A DNA stretch of 64,000 nucleotides from Brachionus rotundiformis (GCA_016802295.1 JAESIW010000200.1:4704107-4768106), one strand, 5' to 3'. Numbered from the stretch's first letter, positions 46,960 through 58,640 are shown. The notes: generated by a model not told the origin, from the letters alone. A program made the numbers and translations.

Positions 46960-47720
46960 TGCCCCCCGGTATTTTTGCCACATTTCGTTTTGTAGACTGT
47001 AATGTATACTCTAATTCCCAGTTTTAAAGGTTCCAATCCCACATTTTGGTTTTTATGTCGGGTGTTTTTATAATAGTTTTAGCTTTTTCAATGTATTTCA
47101 ATGCTTCTTCCTCGTCAAGGTTCATTTTACGTTTATGTTTTGTTGCTTTAGCCTCTAAACTGTCCTCTATACTGCGTGTATCATTCCAATTAACGAATCT
47201 AATGTCTATTTTTTAAAACATTAGTTCCATTTTTCTAAATTTTGTAACGGTATCTCTTCCATTAGTTCTTGGGAAGTTTTGGTATGTTACCACGTTTTTG
47301 GAACCCATACTACAAATCATCTACATTGTTCACAAATTCGGAAACTGTTTCCGTGAAAATTTCCAGTGGTTGACATAATGGATTATTTAGTGAAATTCTT
47401 GACAATCACAAATAAGTCATTGTAGGCGACTGCAGTTTCAGAAAATCCAAAAACAAAATCAATCCCTAATCTATCAAAATTATCGCTAATCTTCAATAAT
47501 TTAGCTGAGTTGTTTAGTTTTGGTGTTTTTTGATCTTCTATTCATATCTTGCAATTACAAAAGGCTTGTTTGACATCCTTAACTAATTTTGCCAGAAGTT
47601 AGGGTAAGTCGCTTTTAACACGATCGAGTTAATGAGTCCCGTTTTGCATATGATTTACGATACGGTTGAAGTTTGAAAAGTTCGTTTGATATATGCATTA
47701 CTATTTTTATCTTTTAGTTT
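46960..47720 (-). pseudogene. LTR-retrotransposon integrase remnant
   Basis: On the minus strand, scattered across frames, are DRLGIDFVFGFSETA, YNDLFVIVKNFTK and an ETVSEFVNN segment. These match the catalytic core of metazoan Gypsy-type integrases. The chain continues through Lys-rich IEKAKTIIKTPDIKTK toward CGKNTGGQER. Many stops and frameshifts are present. LTRs were not identified. A separate gag/protease remnant lies at 57873-58640. Confidence 0.65.
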
Positions 47721-47741
47721 TTAAAAGATCCATCATTTAAA

Positions 47742-48787
47742 GGACTGACAAAAAAATTCCTATTTTACTGACAAAAAAGACTAAATTTACTGACAAAAAA
47801 ACCAAAATAGGTGACAAACAAACTCTTATCTTAGAGAATGACATCATTTGGCGTTGGTCAAGAGAAAGACATCCCGAGAACGTGAATCGTGCAATTTTTA
47901 ACACTGAATTTAATTGTGATCTACAATTGTATACTGCCGCTTTTCAATGGACTAGCAATATGAAATCTGACTATATTATCAAAATTTCTTCCTCTAATGG
48001 TCGCATTTTTTATAGTCATCAAGATCTCAATCTAACGCTGACAAAAGACGACTATATTTTAACAAAACAAAATTTATCATGGCGTACATTAAGGGACTCC
48101 TCTCAATTTTGCAAGATAAACGAGACCATTCTATGTTCCGATGATTGGAAACAAAGCAAATGCAATTGTAGAGAATTTACTAAACACTACATCTGCATTC
48201 ATATTCATGGCTTTCAATACAGTTACAAGCTTTGTATTATCCCAGAAGAAGCTAAAACAATTTCAATCGGTCAAAAACGCAAAAGAGGCAGACCAAAAAA
48301 ACAAAAGGCAGCTTTGTTTTACCAAAATGATTGTGATTTGAGCAGTTCAGAAAATTAATCCAATCCCGAGCAAGCAGTTTTCGAACAAGAGCCTCCTAGC
48401 GATTTAAACATTGAGAAAGAATATGTAACTGAAGCTACAGTGCAAGCTACAGTCAAAGCTACAGTAAATTTACCAAGAAAACGAGGAAGACCAAAGAAAT
48501 CAACAACTCAGGGAAAAAAAACAAAAATGAATTAATCCTTTTTATTTTTTTATATTTTATCATTTAAATAAATATTTTCGTCATTAAAATTAATTTTTTT
48601 TCGACAACATGTAAGGTTTTATTTTGTCAGTGAAAAATTATAAAAAAGTCATCTCAATATATAATTTTGTCAGTGGTTTAGTTTTTTTGTCAGAATAATT
48701 AGTTTTATATAGTAAGCTAAAACAAATTAAATATGTCACCACTTGTAGTTATTTTTGTCATCTTAAAAAAATTTAATTTGTCACTCC
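47742..48787 (+). mobile_element. Mutator-like deletion derivative with TGACAAA subterminal repeats
   Basis: The outer ends are inverted: left GGACTGACAAAAAAATT and right, read in reverse, GGAGTGACAAATTAAATT. Four TGACAAA motifs lie in the first 80 bp and six inverted TTTGTCA-type motifs in the last 190 bp. Between them is a coding remnant with a SWIM motif and AT hooks. No target duplication was found. The plan (short oligonucleotide repeated near both ends, internal deletion) parallels the element at 43434-43911. Confidence 0.55.
47838..48535 (+). pseudogene. C-terminal MULE transposase piece: SWIM motif plus two AT hooks
   Basis: The frame is open from about 47718 but has no ATG near its front. 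It reads WRWSRERHPENV, then the SWIM zinc-binding pattern CNCREFTKHYICIHIHG (CxC...CxH), then the AT hook KRKRGRPKKQK, a stop at 48356, and in the same frame a second AT hook PRKRGRPKKSTTQG ending at 48535. SWIM domains close the transposase of Mutator-like elements. The catalytic DDE region is missing, so this is the tail left after an internal deletion. Confidence 0.65.
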
Positions 48788-49796
48788 GAAAAAATATAAG
48801 CCAAAATTAACTCATGAAAATATTAGACGAAGTAAACGTTTTTGCTTTGATTTTGAGGAGATACCAAATGAACCAGAAGAAAGCCATAAAACAATTAAAG
48901 AGTACCTTGCATCAGATTTAATAATTGAAAAAATAAACTAGAAACTAATTTTCTATATTATTGCCAATAATTTACACAACAACATTGTAAATTCCAAATT
49001 ATTTAAGACAATTAAATCTCATTACTGCAAATTAACTTGTCGTCAATCGTTTAGATATAAGTTGTTAACCGAGAGGGTATAAGAATTAATTTTAAAAATA
49101 CAAATAATAATGTAATTATATATTTTTTGGAATAACAGAATAAAAAATGCTTTGTTATTCGAATTATGTCGAATGAAATTCGCATGTATAATTCCTGAAG
49201 TATGGACTTTAAACGTTTTTGAAATGTCACATAAATAGAATATGGGGCAAGTTACTCTTCTAAAACTTCAGAATTGATTTGTTCCTGTATTTTTTGAAGT
49301 TCATCTTTAATTGTCCCTGATTTTTCATTAGAACCAGAGTTGTTTTTAAGTCACAAGTCATAAGTCAAGTCAAAGCATTGATTTAAATTTTTTTTTTTCA
49401 AGTCAAGTAAGCATGTGATTTTTTTTGGAGACGGGATTGATATTTTTCATTCATTTAATCGAACTCTAGTTTTATTTTTGGCTTTTTAATTAATAAGCAT
49501 TTTTTTTTGTATACATTTTTTATTTTCTATCTTACCAAAAAAATTTAAAAAAAAGTTTTAAGTTTTAAGTCACGATTTTGACTTTTTTTAACCGAAAATA
49601 ACAATATTTTACGTAAATTTTGGTCAAATAAAAAATTCCATTTTAAAAACTTTCAATGAAAAAAAAAATAAAAAAAAATTAATTCCTTCTTTTCAGCCTT
49701 CATTTGAATAATATGATTGTTATGAGTATTTATTTCAGATATTTTGTTTAAATTTAAATTAAATTTAAATTTAATATTTTTTTAATCTTTATTAAA
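48788..49796. other. Intergenic with foldback-like repeat
   Basis: 48800-48940 has a short coding-like piece (THENIRRSKRFCFDFEEIP) of possible retroelement origin. 49336-49600 carries AAGTCA/TGACTT-rich ends (TAAGTCAAGTC near 49370, AAGTCACGATTTTGACTT near 49570) similar to the foldback element at 56672-57325. No gene. Confidence 0.45.
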
Positions 49797-52515
49797 TTAA
49801 ATTAAAGTAAATATCTTGTTTATTATTAGTGATGCAATGACTAGTCCAAATCCCATAACTTTACCCTGAATGGCACCCGAGCTAATTTCTTCTTCTTTTT
49901 CGTTTGTAAAAATTTCAAGATTTGTATCGCTCAAAATTAAATTTCTTAAATTTTCTGCCATCGATTTTACCATCGCTGTCGAAAAGTTTCCAACTTCATT
50001 GCAGTCAAAATTACACATCTGATAAATTAGTTCTTTTGGCATATTTTCATCTTCGGCACTGATTGTAATATTTGAGCATGCTGCATCACATTCAGCTCGT
50101 TTTTCATTTACTCCTACATTTTGTAGTCTTGTAGCCAGCTGGCCCTTTAAGCGACAACCTTCATACAAATATCCTGTGCTTTTCGAATAAGTCTGATGTG
50201 TTGATCTGACCATAATTGAGTAGTAGGATGTCCATCTAGAAATGAATATGTGTGTCTTAGATTTGGGAATGTAGATCACTTTAGCGTCATTTGCCATATT
50301 TACCACTTCTGCAAGCTTAACAATATCATAAATAATCTTTTTACCATTACTAAAACTATTTGGAAAAGATGTCTCGTTTGCTTCAAAAGTAATTTTTTGA
50401 GTAGCGCTCATTCGGTACACAAACTTCAAGCCTACTAGCAAAGTGGCCATCTGATTTGAACCACTTGCAGGCTTGTCACTACACAACAGCTGGAAATCTT
50501 CAGATTCAAAGCATACAGCGTCTTTACCAGTGGGACAAAGCTCATATTTATTCCTATATGAGTGCAAATGAGGATCACCAATAAGCCAAGTTGTGTAGCG
50601 AGCTTGATCACTTTTTTGACACTTGTACTTTGGATTCGAATAGCACATTCTGTCCAAATCAATTGACACATTTTGGCAAAGCGATACATTGCCATTTAAT
50701 TTTATCAATTCGCTTTGAGCCATTAGCAAATGTTGGCAGCTGGGCTTCTGAGTGGACACAATTTTTTTGCTAGTTGAGTTTTTTAATTGTGAAAAGAGAC
50801 AAATGTCCATACCATTAATGTCATCCAACAGCAATTCCAGACCAGTGTATCCAACAGTAGATGCAAACTGTGAGCAAAATGTTCGACTTGAATAGCTACT
50901 GATGTTATTATCTCTCAAATCAATTATCAGATTTGAGCTCAACTCTGGCCATTCATGCCTCTCAAATGCATTGTTTGGCAAATAATTTATTTTGTTATTA
51001 AACAAATTAAAATTTTTAAGCAGTGTCAAATTAATTATATTCGGACTAGTGGTCAAAAAGTTATTTGATAAACTTAATACCTTAAGAAATTCATTTGAAT
51101 TAAAAGCTCTCGGATGAATTGTAGTGATAAAATTGGAGTCCAAATAAAGCTCATCAAGATATCTTAATTCTAAAAATGACTTATCACTTACAGAGCTTAA
51201 TTTATTATTTTTAAGACTTAGATAACTTAATTCTTTTAAATTAGAAAATTCGGCTATTTCTAAATTATTATCATCCACTTCCAGATGGTACAGCCTTGCA
51301 TTTTCCACAAAAAGATCAGCTTTTATTTTTGATAAATAATTTTTAGATAAATACAAATTAGTTAAACTGGTTAGAAACTTTAAGCCATGTAAACTATTTT
51401 CCGTAAACTTGTTGTTTTGAATGTCCAATTGAGTCAGTTGGGGAAGGGTCTGATATGAGTCCAAAGTTAAATTGGCCAGATTGTTCGAGCTCAAGTCAAG
51501 TTTTTTCAGACTTGGCATTTTGTCAAGCTTGATATTGGTAATTTTATTTCCCGAAAGGTAAATAAAGATAGCTTCTAGTGGACTCCCCAATTTTAAAAAG
51601 TCTATTTCACCGCCAAATTGAACATTCGATAGATACAAATATGAGACATTCTGAAGACAATGGAGCTTGACCAGATTTAAATTGTTTCCGGACAACTTCA
51701 ATCTTCTCATTGAGTGGAGCTCGCAAAAACTATTTGGTTCAATTAAGCTAATGGAATTGTTGCTTAGATTTTAATGATTTTGTAAAAGAAAAACTATCAT
51801 TGGATACTTTGGTAATTTTGTTCGAAGCCATTGCCAAATATTCCAGTTGTGGCAAATTTGAAAACATTTCTTTTTCCAATTTTGTTATTTGGTTATTTTC
51901 TAAGTTTAATTCTGTTAAATTTTGGCTTTTTATTTCCCAAGTTTCAATTGAGTCATGAGATATGGTCAGCGATTTCAAATTTGGAAACATACCATCAAAA
52001 TCAAAGACAAATCTTTTGAACAAATTATTTTTCAAGATCAAACTCTGAAGACTTTTCCAAGATTTTAGATTCTCCAAAAAGGACAACAAGTTTTTATCGT
52101 TTAATCCAGCATTGGAAATCGATATTATGCTGGTCAAGTTCTCTAGAAATTTAGTTCTATTATTTTCCATAAATATGGCCAAGTTAACATTGTTGAGAAT
52201 AAGAACATCCAATTTCTGAACATTTGCCAATGCTTCGTCATCCATCGAGTTTAAGTTTTGGCAATTAATCTCCAATTCTGTGATGTTCAACCTTTGGAAT
52301 GCATTTTTTGGTATAGTCTGGATGTTATTCAAGGTCAGCTTTGATATTTTTCTCTCGTTTAGTTGACCAACTGAAGGAAATTGTAGAGAGTCGCATACAA
52401 TCGTGCAGCCAAATAAATCGTATGAGCTCGAGCATGACTGGAATGGGCATCTTGGATCGGCGTTTATTAAAGGACAGAATAAAAGCAAGATAATTAAAAA
52501 ATTCATTTTATTCAA
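49797..52515 (-). CDS. Secreted/GPI-type LRR protein fused to an RGM-like C-terminus; one frame break
   Basis: Two reading frames, 52515-51748 and then 51769 down to 49797, together encode about 900 aa. The order is signal peptide (MNFLIILLLFCPLINA), LRR N-cap cysteines, about 15 leucine-rich repeats of ~24 residues, then a Cys-rich segment and a region matching repulsive guidance molecules. That region has the GDPH autocleavage site (at 50579-50568) followed by LHSYRNKYELC, a partial von Willebrand D-like domain, GCRLKG, CDAACS, and the C-terminal MCNFDCNEVGNFSTA. A hydrophobic end (GLVIASLIINKIFTLI) after small residues fits a GPI signal. RGMs bind neogenin and BMPs. The frames are out of register near 51770, in the middle of an LRR, with no splice sites there. 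This could be a small deletion or an assembly error. Confidence 0.8.
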
Positions 52516-53322
52516 AAAAAAATTTTTTTAAATCTCTTCCAAAGTAAAAAAATGCAATTAAAATCCAACATAATCTAATGTATATTTATTTTTAATTTTT
52601 CTAGATAAACTAAAGGTAGACATGTATGTCAAACAGTAGAGGAAATTTAGTATAAATCAAATTAATGAATTCAACTATTTGATTTTTTGAAAAGAAAAAA
52701 TTTAATTTTTTCAGAAATTTGCTCAAATATTTGTTTATCCTAATATTTGAGCTAATATTACCAAAAAGTTCTATATTTTAATAATTAACTCAGTTAAAGT
52801 AGATTTTGATTAATCTGTTAGTGATTAAACCAATTTTTTTTTTCATTTTCATGATCATCAATTTACACTTCAGCTCTAAGAAGCTTTATTAGATTAAAAA
52901 AGGGAAAACAAAAAATTCACGTGATCATGGAAAATTTTTTTTTAAATCATAAAATGAATAATCTATTAAATTTTAAATTAAAGAATTATTAGAAACAATA
53001 TTTAATTAACCTTTGTGATTTTATTTTTATTTTTTTACAATTCAATAACTTTAAGTCATATATTAGATAATAGAAAATTAGCTGATTAGAATCAAGAAAA
53101 AGAATAGGATTATTTCTGTATTTTATAAATTACTACATATATTTTTAAATATTTTATATTTATATTTTAATTAAAATAAAATTTGACATTTGATGGCTTA
53201 AATTTTGTAGCTAAATACACTAAATAATTATTAGTAAAATTATTAAAAAATATTTATCATTTAAACAACAATAAATCCCAATAAATAAAAATTATAAGTT
53301 TAAGTAAATAATATAATAATTA
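52516..53322. other. Intergenic, A+T-rich
   Basis: Lies between two minus-strand genes and should contain the LRR-RGM promoter. No motif or gene is recognised. Confidence 0.6.
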
Positions 53323-54542
53323 TCAACACCAAATGTTAATTAAATCATTGGTTCCAGTTACTAAATCACCACTTGCCAAAGACACAAGTGATCTTATATT
53401 ATCATTACTTTTCAAAGTTTTCTTTAGACTACCGTCTGTTAAATTCCATATTTCAATAAAAGCGTCACCATTTCCGCTTGCTAAGTCACCATTTGGCAAC
53501 AATTTAACTGAAAGAATTTTTTTACTACTGTGTAAAGTCATTTTTACACTACCATCTATCAAATTCCATATTTCAATTAGGCCATTATTATTGCCACTTG
53601 CCAAGTCACCATTTGGCAACGACTCAATTGTAAGGACTTTGTTGCTAGTATATAAACTCATTCTAACAGTTCCATCTATCAAATTCCATATTTCAATTAA
53701 GCCATCATCGTTTCCACTCGCCAAATCCCCATTTTGCAATGATTTAAGTGTAAGAATTCTGGTCGTATTGCTAAATAGAGTCATTTTTACACTACCATCA
53801 GTCAAATTCCATATTTCAATTAATCCATCAATATTACCACTTGCTAAATCACCACTTGGTAGAGATTCAAGAGTAAGAACTTTGGTAGTATTGCTGAATA
53901 GAGTCATTTTTACAGTTCCATCTATCAAATTCCATATTTCAATTAAGCCATCATCGTTTCCGCTTGCCAAATCACCACTTGCCAGCATTTGAAGTGATAG
54001 AACTTTGTTACTGCTATGCAAAGTCTTTTTTATGGTCCCATCTATTAAATTAAATATTTCTATGGTTTCTGACCCTACTAAAAGGTTGACATTATCTAGA
54101 ACAGCTACTACTTCAATATTATCTGATTTATCAAACTGACCACATACTTAAAAAAATTAAGATTTCATCACAAAATTAATTTATTTTTATAAAATAAATT
54201 ACATTTAACACTTGAATAGTTTCTAAAGCATTTATTTCTTTTTAAAATTACATTGCTACCATGATTTATTATGGATCCTCTATCCGAATAGCATTCATTA
54301 AAAAGGAAACAAGTATTTTCTTTTATCATTCCAAAATGGCACTCAGGCCTTATAGAACACAGTTTGGAACAATAAAATATTCCATCACTTTTCATATTTA
54401 TCTTTTCAACATTTTTATCATAAATGTTTTCTTTTAGTTCCGTAAATTTTCTTATTTCGAAATTGTCTTGGACAATTGATCCCTTAATTAAGACAAGAAA
54501 AAGTGACCAAAAAAATAAAAATGCCAAATGATTATCTCCCAT
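53323..54542 (-). CDS. Secreted PAN-like plus WD-type beta-propeller protein
   Basis: Exons 54542-54203 and 54146-53323 close to 387 aa. A signal peptide (LAFLFFWSLFLVLIKG) is followed by a Cys-rich module of PAN/Apple type (YCSKLCSIRPEC...CFLFNEC, about residues 55-110), then six to seven WD-like blades of about 43 residues, each of the form LPNGDLASGNDDGLIEIWNLIDG. The blades lack the usual GH dipeptide but keep IEIWN in place of the WD end. Neighbouring blades are very similar at DNA level, a sign of recent duplication or gene conversion. WD propellers are usually cytosolic, so an exported one is unusual. It probably mediates protein contacts outside the cell. Function unknown. Confidence 0.8.
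53340..54020 (-). repeat. Tandem ~129-bp WD-blade repeats
   Basis: Five to six units with strongly conserved CAAATTCCATATTTCAATTA segments (plus-strand view) at roughly 129-bp spacing. Because of the conservation, the plus strand is also open across 53333-53992, which is a shadow. Confidence 0.85.
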
Positions 54543-55689
54543 TTCTTGTCTAATAAAGCTTTTTGTAAAATAATTTTTTATTAAAACTAGAAATGGAGAA
54601 TATTCCTTCTTAATTAATATCTAAAACATTTTTTTTTCATTTACTTAAAATCCTGTTTAATTAAATATTTATTTTAAAAATCAAATAAAAACATTCAAGT
54701 ATTTTGTTTGTATATTTTGTTTTAAAATAAACTAATGAATTATTTATCTATAAAAATCGATTTCAATTCAATAATACTAATCTTTTTTTTTAAAATTTTT
54801 TAAAAGAGTTAAAAAATTTTTCCTTTAAGTTTTTGAATATAATATTAATTGACACTGAAAATCAATTAATTCTTTAAAATAAAATTAAATTTTGATTTTT
54901 AGTTTTAAAAATGAAAATAATATGTTATCATTTTTTTAATTAAAAATTATTATGATATTATTATACAGTTAATGGTTATCTGAAGTTAAATATGTTTAAA
55001 TAGTCTTAAACATGCAGTGATATTACATTTGGATATTACTAGACAAATTATCCGATCATGAAATTTATATAATTATTTATTGTTTGATTTGAATTGATAT
55101 TTAATTAAACAATTTTCCTTTTTAAACTTCAATAGAATTTTTAATTAAGTTAATTTAAAAAATGGAAAATGGTCAAAATGACCTAAATTTTAGTTAATAA
55201 AGGAGCTAAATCTATTAGGATCAGAATATAACCAGAATAGTAAAAACCAGCAAAAATATAAAAGTTTATTTATAAATGGCCACCTGTTACTAGAAGAATA
55301 ACAAGAAAATATGTATAAGATAAAAAAAATTAGAATTGAAACTATGAATTAAATAATTTAATTCTTTAAAAATTATTGTCTATTCCATTTTAAAATAAAC
55401 GTTTATTCAGAAACTAATTAATATCTTTGTTTATTCCTTGTTCCTCCAAAGATTATTCTTACACTATGTCGTCTGGGAGTTGTGATGTCGTGACATCACG
55501 TGTTTAAAAAACAATATGAAGCATAATTTTTTTTTTTATATTTAACCATAGGTTTGGCCAAGTTGTTTGGAACAAGTGGTTTTAAAACAACAACTTTAAA
55601 TATTGTAATTTACAAACATGCGTTGGTGTATAATTATGTATTTTTATGAGAAAGTTTTAGCTAAGAGAACTATTATCGATCTAACTTTA
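54543..55689. other. Intergenic, A+T-rich
   Basis: No gene. A hairpin GTGATGTC-GT-GACATCAC occurs at 55482-55499 and contains CRE-like TGACATCA. It is isolated and of unknown meaning. Confidence 0.55.
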
Positions 55690-56110
55690 TTTAATTTATT
55701 GATGAAGAAGTTGTGTCTTTGTTGAAAAGATGCCAAGATTTCACGCCGTAATGTAGGTGCGATTGAGCGAGGCTCATAGTTCAACATCTTTAGATACGAA
55801 TGTATTTTTTATCATTCATAGAACTTGGGTAGCTTTTAATGCGGCATGAGCGGACTGTGAGCTGAACTTCAAATCAGGCGCAAGAATGATGCCGAGGTAG
55901 CGTTCTTCAGATGTATTTTGAAACTTAATGAGAGAGCAATCTTTCTTTTTAAGCACATATAACCTGGTTTTTGTTATATGCTCGTTGCTGCCGATATTCA
56001 TAACCTTAATTTTGCACTCGTTTGCTTCCATCATCGAAGTCCAACATTATTCGGCCATTGGGTCTAAAACAGCTTGAAGACTGTTCTTCGCTGCCTCGGA
56101 TTCCACCTGA
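55690..56110 (-). pseudogene. Non-LTR reverse-transcriptase fragment
   Basis: Minus-strand frame 56034-55816 and its flanks give NECKIKVMNIGSN, ERYLGIILAPDLKFSSQ and AALKAT, the segment that follows the YADD box in CR1/jockey-like enzymes (thumb region). Stops at both ends and missing catalytic motifs show it is a fragment. Confidence 0.65.
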
Positions 56111-56671
56111 GCTATTATTTTAGATGTTATTATTTTAAAAAAATTTTTTCTTCTAACCTACTTTATTTTCATCAAAACTATATTGTTTTAGTCTGAATAA
56201 TTAATGGGTGCAAATAACGTGAGCTGTAAAGCCCTAGATCGACGCAGTAATGATAAGTTTGATTTTCACCATTTTGTCAAAAAAGGTCTTGATGGCAAAG
56301 TAAAATCTTACACCAAGATTCAGTTATGAAGTTTGATTAGAAAATTTTTAATCTAAAAGTTTCATAACAGATTTCAACATTTTTAATACATTTCAAAGCT
56401 TCATTTTAATTTATGAAAAAGCATTGTAATTCGTATAATAAAAAATGAATAAAAATCTGATTGTTTTGAAAAATCGAATTTGACCATAAATCTACTTTAA
56501 AGGTATTTGAAAGCAAGTTTTTAAAATTAAGCCAAAAATGAAATTCCAACATTAAATTAAAAATAAACATTTTCCTACCAAAATTTTGAAATAAAAATTT
56601 TAAAAATCAAAATAATCAATAATTTTAACTTTGTTTTAGAAAATAATTTATTTTTCAAATTTACATTTAGC

Positions 56672-57325
56672 GTGTTTAATCAGACTTGCGCAAAAGTCAA
56701 AAAAAAAAGTCTTTTTAAAGTCTAATAAAAGTCAAGTCATTTTACTTGACTTAAATTTTTTTTTTCAAAAAAAAATATTTATATTACTAAATGGGATCAA
56801 AAAACCAAGAATTCTAATATTTACTAAAAGATGGCGATTTTCATTTATATATTGAAACCACTCACTAGATGTTTTTTTTTTCTAAATTCAAATATATAAA
56901 CAAATTTTTGATTAAAAAGAAATAAAAATTTTAAAAAATATGAATTTAATTTTTTATTATATAATCAGAATTATTTTTTCCTTTGAAGACTTAAAATAGA
57001 ATTAGAGATATAATGTTAAGAAGAAGAAATAAATCCTTAAAAAATGAATTTTATTTTTATTAAATAATCAGATTTAATATTTCTTATCTAGGCTTGAAAT
57101 TGTATTTAAGATATAATATATTCACAAGTGGTTTCAACATATAAATTATCAAGCGCCATCTTTTAGTAAATATTAAAATTCTTGGTTTTTTGATCCCATT
57201 TAGTAGTATAAATATTTTTTTTTGAAAAAAAATTTAAAGTCAATTTTGATGACTTTTGTTTTAAAATAAAAATTTCAAGTCAAGTAAAATGACTTGCTCT
57301 TGACTTTACGACTTTGTACAACACT
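56672..57325. mobile_element. Foldback/MITE element with ~180-bp inverted repeats
   Basis: The two arms mirror each other: left 56715-56850 and right 57145-57300 share ACTTGACTT, ACTAAATGGGATCAAAAAAC and TTTACTAAAAGATGGCG. The centre holds two direct copies of an ~85-bp unit (about 56930-57014 and 57040-57122, each with ATAATCAGA and ending GATATAAT). No coding capacity. A related AAGTCAAGTC-containing structure lies at 49336-49600. No clear target duplication was found. Confidence 0.7.
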
Positions 57326-57784
57326 GGTTTTAATAAAGATAGGTATTGTGATTGTAAAAAAGTTTTTTAAATACTTAAGGTGCCCAAAATCAAAAACACT
57401 AGTTAAGGATTTAGAAAATTTTTTTTTCTAGATTTGTTTGATTTTTGTTTACTCTATAAGAAAAGGTGGGTGTTTATTGATATCATTGCTACTAATTAGT
57501 TTATTTAGATTTTAATTGTATTTAATTGTTTAATAAAAAAAGCTGCACTTAAAGTAGAACCCTCGCAAAAAAGAAAACTACTTAACTTAAAAGCTTTAGT
57601 GGTGAGAAGAAACAATGCTGATGAACAGATGAGCATCCCGGATCAACAATCTTTTGACAATTTAGGGCATGGTATCAAGATAAGTGCTGATTTATATTTG
57701 ATTAAAGATAAGGAAAAAGCAAAACAGTTAAAACTGGAATGAATTATGGAACAGGCTCTGGAAAGCTACGGAAATGTTTCAAAG
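57326..57784. other. Spacer with a coding-like patch
   Basis: 57540-57770 (plus) reads KVEPSQKRKLLNLKALVVRR, then DNLGHGIKISADLYLIKD and a stop, with codon-like composition. No family is recognised. It may be retroelement gag debris. Confidence 0.35.
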
Positions 57785-57872
57785 TGTTACAATCCAATTT
57801 ACTTAATGCAATAAAATAAGTCTGCAAATAACTCTGCAATTTTCTTCATTTTGCACACCACCAAAAAGTATT
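57785..57872. repeat. Fragment of the hAT-like MITE family
   Basis: Interior sequence of the MITE family only: TTACTTAATGCAATAAAATAAG, CTCTGCAATTTTCTTCATTTTGCACACCACCAAAAAGTATTC. These match the middle of the copies at 37810-38153 and 61242-63375. Terminal repeats are not recognised. Confidence 0.5.
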
Positions 57873-58640
57873 CTAATATACTATGCTGTAGTATTCAATT
57901 GGTTTGCATTCTAAGCTGTCAATTATCTTAATTATCCCAAGCTTTTCAGCAGTCTCATAACCAAGACAACGTTCATTTCCTCTAACAACAGCATTATTTA
58001 GTCTTGGTCCATTTTTGATACTATAAAACATGTTCTCATTGATTACATTCATAGACGAACACGTATCTACATATAATTCAATATACGTACCATTAGTTTC
58101 AAAACAAAGCTTGGGTAATTCATTACCACCCACTGCCAAAATATACCCAAGACCATCATCCCTTTTGCGCTCACTACCCTCAACATTTATACAATTCACT
58201 GTCTTAACATTGCTTTTAGCTTTACTTTTACAAAGATTCTCAAAATGATTTGGCATCTTGCAGTGGTTACATGTCTTACCACTAGCAGGAAGAAAATTTT
58301 CCCCATTTTATGTTGCTTGCCACAATACTCACATTTTACACTTTTTGTTTCAAAATTCTTGCTGAAGCCGCCACCCGAGAATTACTTATAGCTCTCAGTC
58401 TTTCGTACCACTGTTGCGACTACCTTTTGTCCACTTCCCATCTGTTTGGCTTGCATTTTTGACGCTTCAAGTGCTCTCCCTTCTTCAATAAGTCTAGCCA
58501 AATTATGGTTTTGTCTGACAAGACTCTTTGTCTAAGATGCTCACTGTAGCATCCCTGGAAAATTCTTGATTTTATCATGGATTTTATCACGGATCCTCAA
58601 ATTGACAATATCTTGCCAACACTCTTTTGGCTTACAAATT
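57873..58640 (-). pseudogene. LTR-retrotransposon gag/protease remnant
   Basis: From 58640 leftward across frames: CWQDIVNLRIRDKI, an ARLIEEGRALEASKMQAKQM segment typical of metazoan Gypsy-type Gag, a first zinc-knuckle half CEYCGKQH, a frameshift, a second knuckle CNHCKMPNHFENLC, then an aspartic-protease-like LYVDTCSSMNVI (DTG replaced by DTC) ending near 57873. No reverse transcriptase follows. It is dead. Confidence 0.65.

Noticed and set aside
53333..53992. 219-codon plus-strand open frame
   Set aside because: It is the antisense shadow of the near-identical WD blades on the minus strand, open only because the repeat is open.
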